This document shows, one piece after another, positions 52,139 through 58,993 of a stretch of DNA of 64,000 bases. The translations under genes and the position numbers were made by a program. Under the pieces are notes generated by a model. The model worked only from the letters and a program-made list of their open reading frames with translations. It did not search any database and was not told the DNA's origin. Source of the DNA: Flammeovirgaceae bacterium UBA2371 (GTDB lineage Bacteria > Bacteroidota > Bacteroidia > Cytophagales > Cyclobacteriaceae); assembly GCA_002345965.1 (NCBI GenBank), contig DDTF01000030.1:119163-183162 (forward strand), in the 5' to 3' direction. The number at the start of each line of letters is the position of its first letter. The stretch's first letter is position 1.

Positions 52139-52585
52139 ATGACACTCGTTAAAAAAACCAATTTCCCATTTTTACGCAATGAAAAATGGATGACCGATTT
52201 CTTTGATACCGATCGATTCTTTGATGCTGATTGGATGAAGCCCTTTGCTGTACCCACATTGCCTGCAGTAAACATCATAGAAGAACCAAAAGAATTCATT
52301 ATTGAACTCGCGGTTCCAGGCTTGAATAAAAAAGATTTTCACATTGAGGTTACAAATGGAATGCTGAACATTTCTGCGGAAAAGGAGTTGGAGAATGAGG
52401 AAATAGAAAAAAATTATACCAGAAAAGAGTATAATTTCACTCAGTTCAAACGTTCTTTCACGCTTCCAGAAAATGTGAGTGATGAGAAAATTAAGGCACA
52501 CTATGAAGATGGTATTTTGAAACTTCAAGTGGCGAAAAAAGAGCTTACTCAGGTTCCACAAAAAAAGGAAATTAAAGTAGCTTGA
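52139..52585 (+). CDS. Hsp20/alpha-crystallin small heat-shock protein
   Basis: 148 aa. Alpha-crystallin domain from about residue 40 (VPTLPAVNIIEEPKEFIIELAVPGLNKKD is its start), with the conserved GILKL near 130 and a C-terminal IxV tail (EIKV). ATP-independent holdase that keeps heat-damaged proteins soluble. Start fixed by the strong ribosome binding site. Upstream is a long leader candidate with the inverted repeat at 52010-52048; downstream are a structured stretch and a terminator. Confidence 0.93.
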   Translation: MTLVKKTNFPFLRNEKWMTDFFDTDRFFDADWMKPFAVPTLPAVNIIEEPKEFIIELAVPGLNKKDFHIEVTNGMLNISAEKELENEEIEKNYTRKEYNFTQFKRSFTLPENVSDEKIKAHYEDGILKLQVAKKELTQVPQKKEIKVA

Positions 52586-52621
52586 TTTCAATAGCCAAAT
52601 AAAAACACATAGCCTGAAACC

Positions 52622-52671
52622 CGCGCCATCTTTACGATTCTTTAAGAATCTTGTTCAAAAGTGAAAGCGCG
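52622..52671 (+). ncRNA. Candidate structured RNA downstream of hsp20
   Basis: One long imperfect hairpin: CGCGC (52622-52626) with GCGCG (52667-52671), CATcTTT (52627-52633) with AAAaGTG (52657-52663), GATTC (52636-52640) with GAATC (52646-52650), loop TTTAA. It is followed 20 bases later by a strong terminator. Either a separate small RNA (about 52620-52735) or the hsp20 3' untranslated region. No known family recognised. Confidence 0.4.
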
Positions 52672-52691
52672 ACCGAATGAGGGCTCTTATC

Positions 52692-52734
52692 AGGAGGTTG
52701 ACTCAATGCGTCATGAGTTGGCCTCCTCTTTTTT
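52692..52734 (+). terminator. Rho-independent terminator
   Basis: A 14-bp stem (52692-52705 with 52714-52727, including three G-T pairs), loop ATGCGTCA region, then a run of T. It ends the hsp20 transcript and/or the candidate RNA. Confidence 0.8.
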
Positions 52735-52881
52735 ATGCCTGTAGCCTATCGCAGTCTATGCCTTCATCAATTTCCCGAAAGCAGGGTGATGGAAATAATA
52801 ATAGATAAATGGAAATTTGATGGATTACGAAGAGGGATCAATTTAATGTTGGCAAAAAGTCATAAAATCTCTTCCTAATTA

Positions 52882-52919
52882 GAACGGTGATCTCTCATGT
52901 CTGGTCACCGTTCTTCATT
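52882..52919 (+). terminator. Rho-independent terminator
   Basis: Perfect 9-bp stem GAACGGTGA (52882-52890) and TCACCGTTC (52905-52913), loop 14, followed by TTCATTTTTT. The stretch 52586-52914 has no sizeable gene; it holds the structured element, the two terminators and a 29-codon frame at 52789-52878. On the minus strand the hairpin also lies right after the 57-codon gene. Confidence 0.7.
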
Positions 52920-53088
52920 TTTTCCTGACAAGATATACTCCAGCCAGAATCATTCCCAATGCCAATATTTGATCCAAAAAGTCCCACGTTTCCCAATTAA
53001 CAACCTTGGTAGCCCGGTAGATACCAAATGCTAATCCAAGTCCTATATAGAGATAACCTCGTCCATTTCTAAAGCCTGAGTTACTCAT
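52915..53088 (-). CDS. Small membrane protein (57 aa)
   Basis: 57 aa, too short for usual gene finders. Starts MSNSGFRNGRGYLYIG, with two hydrophobic segments, YIGLGLAFGIY (14-24) and ILALGMILAGVYLV (41-54), separated by a polar loop with three Trp/Tyr-type residues (NWETWDF), ending RKK. Its ATG overlaps the stop of the upstream 59-codon gene by one base (TAATG), a sign of translational coupling and thus of a real gene. No family recognised. Confidence 0.65.
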   Translation of the reverse strand: MSNSGFRNGRGYLYIGLGLAFGIYRATKVVNWETWDFLDQILALGMILAGVYLVRKK

Positions 53089-53267
53089 TATTTACCATTA
53101 AGTTTTTGCTCAATCCTTTCCATGCGCTCAGTTAGTTCCTGAAGTTTATTCAGGATGAGCACATGCGTCTTCTTTGCATCTATACCAACAGGACTGGAAT
53201 CACTCTGAATCAGGTTGGCAATCAACTCGTAAGCTTTTGGCTCCACTTCAAAATTTTTATTTTCCAT
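53088..53267 (-). CDS. Small cytoplasmic protein (59 aa)
   Basis: 59 aa, starts MENKNFEVEPKAYELIANLI and ends in an amphipathic, possibly coiled-coil helix (LNKLQELTERMERIEQKLNGK). No membrane span or signal. It begins 26 bases after the stop of the GNAT gene and overlaps the 57-codon gene, so the three form one operon. The pairing of a helical soluble protein with a small two-span membrane protein suggests they may interact (inference). Confidence 0.65.
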   Translation of the reverse strand: MENKNFEVEPKAYELIANLIQSDSSPVGIDAKKTHVLILNKLQELTERMERIEQKLNGK

Positions 53268-53293
53268 AATAGTTAACTTGTTTACTTATACCA

Positions 53294-53737
53294 TTACACT
53301 TCCCACTCGTAATAATTGTGTGCTGTATCAAGCTGAAATCCAGCTTTAGGATAAAGATTATTTCCTTCTACATTGGACTTGGCTGTCTCCAACATCATTC
53401 CACATGCTCCTGAATCACGACAAAGCTCCTTTGCTTTTTCAATTAGAGCTACAGAGATACCTTGTCTTCGATAATTGGGATCCACAAATAAATCATTGAG
53501 CAACCAAAATCTTTTCATTCTAGTGGAAGAAAATAATGGATACAGTTGTGTGAATCCTGTCATTTGTTGGTTTTCATCGAAAGCAGCAAAGATTACAGAA
53601 TCCTTTTTTTCAATTCGCTCTTTGAGAAAAGATTGTGCAGCCTCCCAGTCAGGTTCTTTTTTGTAAAATATCCGGTACTGATCAAACAGTACAACCAACG
53701 ACCGAAGGTCACTTAATTCTACCTTTCTTATGATCAT
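53294..53737 (-). CDS. GNAT-family N-acetyltransferase
   Basis: 147 aa from ATG 53737, where the domain starts (MIIRKVELSDLRSLVVLF); an in-frame start at 53815 would add 26 unrelated residues. Acetyl-CoA motif A: LNDLFVDPNYRRQGISVALIEKA; the domain ends in YPKAGFQLDTAHNYYEW. Acceptor unknown. First gene of a three-gene minus-strand operon. A TACTTTTG -7 match lies upstream at 53802-53809. Confidence 0.88.
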   Translation of the reverse strand: MIIRKVELSDLRSLVVLFDQYRIFYKKEPDWEAAQSFLKERIEKKDSVIFAAFDENQQMTGFTQLYPLFSSTRMKRFWLLNDLFVDPNYRRQGISVALIEKAKELCRDSGACGMMLETAKSNVEGNNLYPKAGFQLDTAHNYYEWEV

Positions 53738-53801
53738 ATTGACAGGGTTTATTCGTGTTGCTTTACCTTCTATCAAGATAGATATTTTGTTAATGACGCA
53801 G

Positions 53802-53809
53802 CAAAAGTA
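53802..53809 (-). promoter_or_regulatory. Candidate -7 element of the GNAT operon
   Basis: The minus strand reads TACTTTTG, an exact TAnnTTTG match, about 65 bases before the GNAT start at 53737. No convincing -33 partner. Confidence 0.3.
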
Positions 53810-53882
53810 ATGCAACTAATCACTTCACTTCTAACCATTGTTGAAAAGAAATTTAGATCCTAACTCCAACCCGCTATAACCT

Positions 53883-55295
53883 ATGAATTCAGATCGCAGA
53901 ACTTTTATAAAAAGAATGGGACTCAGTATTGCCGCTACCAGCCTTGCTGCCGGAAATCTCGCCTGTACTGACTCTTCCTCTTCATTGGCAGGAAATTCAG
54001 AAAGTCTTTTGGCCACCAGGGAAGGACAACCCGAACCAGCACCTATCGGCTACGATCGCCTTCCTTTGGAATGGTACAAAGCCAACACACAAAGATTGAA
54101 AGACAAACTGAATCCAAGGGGTATTGAAGCCATCCTAATTCAAAATGACATCAACGCGGTGTACTACACCGGTTGCTTCCGTGGCAGTGGTGAACGCACT
54201 ACCTGGGTATTGTTTCCCTCCAACGAAAAAGATACTGCCTATTGGTATGGCCCGGCCATTGACCGTGATCTAATTACTTCCTGGTGGGCTACTGAATTTG
54301 AATATTACTTTTGCTTTCCTCATGCAGTGGGAGGATTTCCCAACAAGGGAGAAGTAGTACAAGGTGAAAGAAAAGATCTTTTCGAATGGCTCCTTGAAGG
54401 CCTGGAAAAAAAAGGAATGGCAGGCAAAACCATTGGCACAGACTTTACACCCAATCCCGCTCAATTGGAGATGGCCCGCAAAATATTGCCCGGGACCAAA
54501 TTCGTAAACATCAGCGAGGATTGTCTCCAAATGAAAATCATCAAGACAAAAGAAGAGATTGCACTCTTCCAGCGCACCTATCGCTACTTTGATAAAGTGC
54601 ATGCTTTTGCTCGTGATTTTATTCTTGAAAACGGAACCAATGTAACAGACTTTGAAATCGGCCAGGCGCTACAGTTATTCGCCATTCAAATGATAATGAA
54701 AGATGTGAAGTACGATGGTCGTCCCCATTCCGCAGTGGGCATTGATTCCACCTCACATTATGTACGCACCGGAGTTTCTACGGCTTATCCACATCCCAAT
54801 CAATTTTTTTATTCTAAAGTAAAAAAAGGTGAGTCGCTGTACGTCAATACCGACCTGTACCTTGGAGGTATGGGAGGCGAATGTTATCGTAACTATCTGA
54901 TAGCGCCTTGGACGGATCATCAAAGTAAGATGTGGGAAATTGTATCGGACACAGTGCAGATCATGGTCGAAGAAAGTAAGCCAGGTGCTATCTGTTCAGA
55001 CGTTGCCTACAAAGTACATCAACATCAGGTGAAAAATGGCATGCAGCAATACATCTATCATCGTCCAGGTCATGGCACGGGACAAAATTTACAAGGACAC
55101 CAGGCACCTTACCTGGCACTTGGAGATTACACACCCATGCAGGAAGGAATGATGTTTAGCGTTGAGCCCGGCTTGTATGATTCTGAAAAAGGCATTGGCA
55201 TCAATCCAAGCGACAACCTGCTCATTACCAAAACCGGTGCCGTGCTTATGAGTCGTGTGCCCTTCAGTAAAGAGTGGAGCTACCTTACCTTATAA
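53883..55295 (+). CDS. M24-family (Xaa-Pro peptidase-like) protein with altered metal site
   Basis: 470 aa. N-terminus has a twin-arginine motif RRTFIKR and a hydrophobic stretch ending NLAC, so Tat export, possibly as a lipoprotein. Creatinase N-domain followed by a pita-bread M24 domain. Metal ligands by position: Asp324 present, second Asp replaced by Glu333, His397 (HRPGHGTG) present, Glu428 (VEPGLY) present, last Glu replaced (NPSD, Ser443). Two of five ligands are changed, so metal binding may be weakened or different. Convergent with the amidohydrolase gene, 18 bases between stops. Confidence 0.85.
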   Translation: MNSDRRTFIKRMGLSIAATSLAAGNLACTDSSSSLAGNSESLLATREGQPEPAPIGYDRLPLEWYKANTQRLKDKLNPRGIEAILIQNDINAVYYTGCFRGSGERTTWVLFPSNEKDTAYWYGPAIDRDLITSWWATEFEYYFCFPHAVGGFPNKGEVVQGERKDLFEWLLEGLEKKGMAGKTIGTDFTPNPAQLEMARKILPGTKFVNISEDCLQMKIIKTKEEIALFQRTYRYFDKVHAFARDFILENGTNVTDFEIGQALQLFAIQMIMKDVKYDGRPHSAVGIDSTSHYVRTGVSTAYPHPNQFFYSKVKKGESLYVNTDLYLGGMGGECYRNYLIAPWTDHQSKMWEIVSDTVQIMVEESKPGAICSDVAYKVHQHQVKNGMQQYIYHRPGHGTGQNLQGHQAPYLALGDYTPMQEGMMFSVEPGLYDSEKGIGINPSDNLLITKTGAVLMSRVPFSKEWSYLTL

Positions 55296-55313
55296 AAATA
55301 AAATCGTTGTGGT

Positions 55314-56852
55314 CTATTCTTTGCGAAGAAACAGACCATAACGATAATTTTCTTTCTCGTCTGGTGACTTGGCGATTCGACCATTTACAATCACATATTC
55401 AAATCCTTCTGCCAACCGGTGTGGTTCTTCATAGGTGGCTTTGTCCCTTATTTCTTTTGGATCGAACACAAGTAGGTCGGCTTTGTAACCTACCTTGATG
55501 GCACCTCGCTTTTCCAAACCTACTATCGATGCGGGTAAGTAAGTCATTTTTCGAATTGCATCGGCAAGAGTAAGCGCTTGCTTTTCATTGACATAGTGCC
55601 TGATTATTTTGGCAAACGAACCATAACCTCTAGGGTGATGCATGGTAGGAGAGCCATCGGATGATATGCATGTTAATGAATCCTGCAGCAAAACAGTCTG
55701 CAAATCTTCATTCATAACAAAGTAAGCCCCAGAAGCGCCTTCTGGTCCAACTACATCTATAAGAACGTCTTCAAAGGGAATAGCAAGGGAATCAGCGACC
55801 TGAGCTAGTGTCATGCCGCGCCAATCGCCATTTCCAAATAAAGTAGCATCAGGCCCATTGCGTTTATTAATGCGCTCACGAAGAAAGTTGGCCAGCTCAT
55901 CCCTTCGTGCAGCTTTTACTTTCTTATAATCGTTGGGTGCTTTGGCCCATTCAGGAAATACAATTCCTATGCCGGTATAGCTTGCAGTGTATGGGTATAC
56001 ATCAGCCGTTACATCAATGCCTGCCTGCCTTGCTGAATCAAGTTTGGCCAATAAAAACCTGCCACGTTCAGCACCTTTTCCATACACAACTTTAAAATGG
56101 GAAATATGCACTGGCGCAAAGGCACCTTGAGCGAGCAATTCATTAATTGATTTTTCAACCTGATCGTCATCTTCATTTCTCATGTGGCTCATGAGGATGC
56201 CCTTATTCTCTCCTACTACCTGTACCAATGCAGTCATCTCAGGGGCTTGTGCAAAATACCCCGGAGTGTATTCAAGACCTGTACTCAACCCGTATGCGCC
56301 CCGTTGAATTCCTTGTCTCAGAATTTCCTGCATTGATGCAAGCTGACTTTCAGTTGGAACAGAAACAAAATCAGTTCCCGATAACTCCCTGAGCGTGCTG
56401 TGGCCAATAAAGGAAAGCACGTTCACACCTAATCCTGAAGCATCAATTTGTGTCATCCACGAAGTGAGATTTTCTGAACCATAACTAAAGCCGTCTTGTC
56501 CCAGACAAATCGTAGTTACCCCCATATGAAGAAAATTCAGAAAGTCTGCATCTACTAAAGGGTCACCATGTGCATGGGCATCTATAAATCCCGGAGAAAG
56601 TATTTTTCCATCGGCATCTATCTTTTTCATTACGGTGATTTTTCGTTCGTCCACATCGCCAACAAACGCAATACTATCGTCACGAACCAACAGATCTGCA
56701 GTAAACGCCTCTGCACCGGTGCCGTCTAGGATCTTTGCATTGGTAATTAGGATATCAAAACTCCCTGAAGGAGATTCAGATCGTTTGCAGGAATAGAAAA
56801 GTATTCCAATACATACAACCAGAAGGAAATTTAAATAGCATTTTGATCTCAT
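55314..56852 (-). CDS. N-acyl-D-amino-acid deacylase family amidohydrolase
   Basis: 512 aa. Lipobox LFYSC (Cys22 region). Amidohydrolase fold: IDAHAHGDP (metal HxH), GVTTICLGQDGF, HISHFKVVYGKG (carboxylated-Lys/His region), ISSDGSPTMHHPRGYG (active-site Asp) and the C-terminal beta-sandwich strand GYKADLLVFDP. Probably deacylates N-acyl-D-amino acids in the periplasm. ATG overlaps the stop of the upstream SDR gene by four bases. Third gene of the cupin-SDR-amidohydrolase operon. Confidence 0.9.
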   Translation of the reverse strand: MRSKCYLNFLLVVCIGILFYSCKRSESPSGSFDILITNAKILDGTGAEAFTADLLVRDDSIAFVGDVDERKITVMKKIDADGKILSPGFIDAHAHGDPLVDADFLNFLHMGVTTICLGQDGFSYGSENLTSWMTQIDASGLGVNVLSFIGHSTLRELSGTDFVSVPTESQLASMQEILRQGIQRGAYGLSTGLEYTPGYFAQAPEMTALVQVVGENKGILMSHMRNEDDDQVEKSINELLAQGAFAPVHISHFKVVYGKGAERGRFLLAKLDSARQAGIDVTADVYPYTASYTGIGIVFPEWAKAPNDYKKVKAARRDELANFLRERINKRNGPDATLFGNGDWRGMTLAQVADSLAIPFEDVLIDVVGPEGASGAYFVMNEDLQTVLLQDSLTCISSDGSPTMHHPRGYGSFAKIIRHYVNEKQALTLADAIRKMTYLPASIVGLEKRGAIKVGYKADLLVFDPKEIRDKATYEEPHRLAEGFEYVIVNGRIAKSPDEKENYRYGLFLRKE

Positions 56853-57610
56853 AAAATATTCTTAATCCATCCTCCGTCTACTGCCAGAGAAACCCCAGTG
56901 ATATAGCTTGCTCGTTCACTGGCCAGAAAAGTAACTGCAGCCGCAAATTCTTCGGGTTTTCCGAAACGCCCCAAAGGTATCTCCGTGGTTACATTAGCTA
57001 TGGCAGGATTGCCTTCAATCAATTTTGTAAGGCGTGTCGTTTGAGTGTAACCCGGCATCACATTATTTACTGTAATATTATACTCGCCTAACTCATTGGA
57101 CAATGATTTCATCAAACCGACTACTGATGCCCTCACGGCATTGGATAAAATCAGGTTGTTCACCGGTTGCTTCACAGCCTGCGAGGTAATGGAAATGATT
57201 CGTCCCCATTTTTGATTTTTCATACCGGGCAAGAAGCCATTTACCAACCCTACCGCACTGCCCAATAATTGTTGCATCGCTTTGTCCCAGTCTTGCTGAC
57301 TGAAAGATTCAAACTTTCCAGCAGGAGGCCCTCCCGTATTGGTTACCAGAATATCTATTTTACCAAATTCCTTAAGTGTACTAGCAATGATTTGATCCCT
57401 GTCTTTCGTTATTGAAAGATCTCCTGTTAACGCCAAGACACGCACTCCTGCCACCTTCATTTCATTTTCCGTCTTTTCAAGTGTTTCTTTGTTTCGGCCG
57501 CAAAGAATTATGTCGGCTCCTTCCCTGGCCAATTCCATTGCTACTGCTTTGCCCAGCCCCTGACTGGACGCTGCCACAAAAGCTACTTTACCCTTAATGC
57601 CTAAGTCCAT
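56849..57610 (-). CDS. SDR-family oxidoreductase
   Basis: 253 aa from ATG 57610, which overlaps the stop of the cupin gene by one base; upstream in-frame codons to 57646 lie within that gene. Cofactor motif ASSQGLG (11-17 region), NTGG, and the C-terminal VSLAVDGGW. The usual active-site Tyr-x3-Lys is not seen: the segment SQAVKQPVNNLILSNAVRA has Asn where Tyr is expected, so catalysis may be altered, as in several FabG-like SDRs of this subgroup. Middle gene of the operon. Confidence 0.85.
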   Translation of the reverse strand: MDLGIKGKVAFVAASSQGLGKAVAMELAREGADIILCGRNKETLEKTENEMKVAGVRVLALTGDLSITKDRDQIIASTLKEFGKIDILVTNTGGPPAGKFESFSQQDWDKAMQQLLGSAVGLVNGFLPGMKNQKWGRIISITSQAVKQPVNNLILSNAVRASVVGLMKSLSNELGEYNITVNNVMPGYTQTTRLTKLIEGNPAIANVTTEIPLGRFGKPEEFAAAVTFLASERASYITGVSLAVDGGWIKNIL

Positions 57611-57978
57611 TATTTTCTTAAGTAATGATCTGATCCATCCAACCAATCTTCACGTGGTGGCGACCACGAATCGATCTCTACCACCTCACCAATCATCAAT
57701 GCTTCGTGCGGCACATTGGAGGGTATGACTACCACATCGCCTGCTTCCAAATCCATCACTTGTTCTTTGTTTTCGCCAAACCAAAACCGCATTTTGCCAG
57801 ACACTACTTGTGTAATTTGTTCATGTACATGATGGTGCAATGGCACCACAAAGCCATCCTTAAAATTCATTCTGGCAATCATCATTTTTTCCCCGGTAAT
57901 GATTCTTCTTTTCATAGAAGGATTTACTTCCTCCTGAGGTACGGCATCCCAATTTATTTTTTCTACCATGGCGAGCAT
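57610..57978 (-). CDS. Single-domain cupin protein
   Basis: 122 aa (ATG 57978 or 57969). Cupin motif 1 PLHHHVHEQITQVVSGKMRF with three His and one Glu, motif 2 PSNVPHEALM. Small cupins of this type bind one metal ion and may be enzymes or sensors. First gene of the operon; phased GTAC repeats lie 50 bases upstream at 58028-58051. Stop overlaps the SDR start. Confidence 0.87.
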   Translation of the reverse strand: MLAMVEKINWDAVPQEEVNPSMKRRIITGEKMMIARMNFKDGFVVPLHHHVHEQITQVVSGKMRFWFGENKEQVMDLEAGDVVVIPSNVPHEALMIGEVVEIDSWSPPREDWLDGSDHYLRK

Positions 57979-58027
57979 TTTTTGATTTATAATTATTGGT
58001 GACTAAGGTAATGCATTTCAATTAATT

Positions 58028-58051
58028 GTACGATACCGTACATACCTGTAC
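58028..58051. repeat. Three GTAC repeats at 10-bp phase (operator candidate)
   Basis: GTAC occurs at 58028-58031, 58038-58041 and 58048-58051, exactly one helical turn apart, in the 184-base gap between the divergent cupin operon and the secreted repeat-protein gene. GTAC is itself a palindrome, so a regulator could bind in tandem on one face of the DNA. Confidence 0.45.
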
Positions 58052-58162
58052 ACTTTTGAAGTTTGTCGCTGTATACTGAGCCCAATTTCAGGCGTAAATG
58101 CTACATTTTCCCGCTGGCATGCTACTTGAGGTGAGAGTCAATACCAACCAACCCATATTACC

Positions 58163-58861
58163 ATGCGCATTCTATCCACCCTTGTTTTGCTATTCATTGG
58201 CACCACTGGCTTCGCACAGCAATCCATAAAAGCTCAGGATATTATCAGAGACATCAACAACGGCACTCCTGTTAATGTCAAAAATGCAACGATAGAGGGC
58301 CACCTTGATTTTACAGATTTAAAAAACAGAAAACATACAGAATCCTCGTTTGATTTTTTCGGGAAAGGAAATGATACTTTTGAGAGCAGCGTTGAGACCG
58401 CCATCAGTTTTGTCAATTGTACCTTTACCGATGACGTAATTGCCTATTATCACGATGAACAAGAGAACGATACTTTTGTTGCGCACTTTGAAGAGCGGGT
58501 AACTTTTCAAAATTGCACCTTCAAAAGAAAGAGTGAGTTTAAATATTCTGAGTTTGAAGAAAGTGCAGATTTCAGCGGATCAATTTTCAATCGTGAAGCC
58601 AATTTCAAATATGCCGAGTTTTCAGATGCACCCAATTTCAATAAATCCAATTTCCGGGACGATGCCAACTTCAAGTATGCTGAATTTCCACAAGGAGCAT
58701 CTTTCGAAGCAGCCACCTTTATGCAATTGGCCAACTTTAAATACACTAAATTCAGAACCCCTCTCAATGTCTCTAACATTTCATTCAGGGGTGAAGAAGA
58801 CTTTAAATATACCAAAGTGGACGGGCAGAGTTTTACAGCCTATCTTTTAAAGAACCGTTAA
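58163..58861 (+). CDS. Secreted Pentapeptide_3-type repeat protein
   Basis: 232 aa. Signal peptide MRILSTLVLLFIGTTGFA. From about residue 85 Phe recurs with spacing 5, 6, 5, 6, i.e. an 11-residue unit FxxxxFxxxAN; every second unit starts FKY (FKYSEF, FKYAEF, FKYAEF, FKYTKF, FKYTK), giving a regular 22-residue period. This is the pattern of the Pentapeptide_3 family, a quadrilateral beta-helix with Phe in the core. Most members are cytoplasmic or membrane; here it is exported. Function unknown. Confidence 0.8.
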   Translation: MRILSTLVLLFIGTTGFAQQSIKAQDIIRDINNGTPVNVKNATIEGHLDFTDLKNRKHTESSFDFFGKGNDTFESSVETAISFVNCTFTDDVIAYYHDEQENDTFVAHFEERVTFQNCTFKRKSEFKYSEFEESADFSGSIFNREANFKYAEFSDAPNFNKSNFRDDANFKYAEFPQGASFEAATFMQLANFKYTKFRTPLNVSNISFRGEEDFKYTKVDGQSFTAYLLKNR

Positions 58862-58895
58862 AAGGCACATACCCCAAAAAAAGAGTCGAAATTCG

Positions 58896-58939
58896 CTTGA
58901 TTAAAGGTCTTTTATAAAGCAATTAGACCTCTTATCAAG
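58896..58939. repeat. Imperfect inverted repeat
   Basis: CTTGAT...AGGTC (58896-58909) and GACCT...ATCAAG (58926-58939) pair over 11 of 14 positions in the gap between the repeat-protein gene and the DUF5916 gene. No T-run follows on the plus strand, so it is not a standard terminator. Confidence 0.3.
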
Positions 58940-58993
58940 AGTATTCTGCTTTAAGCTGTTATTCAATTTAATTTGTATTGAAATCAGCACAAT

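Noticed and set aside
52172..52591. 139-codon frame antisense to hsp20
   Set aside because: Shadow of a strongly conserved gene; Phe/Leu/Ile-rich nonsense composition.
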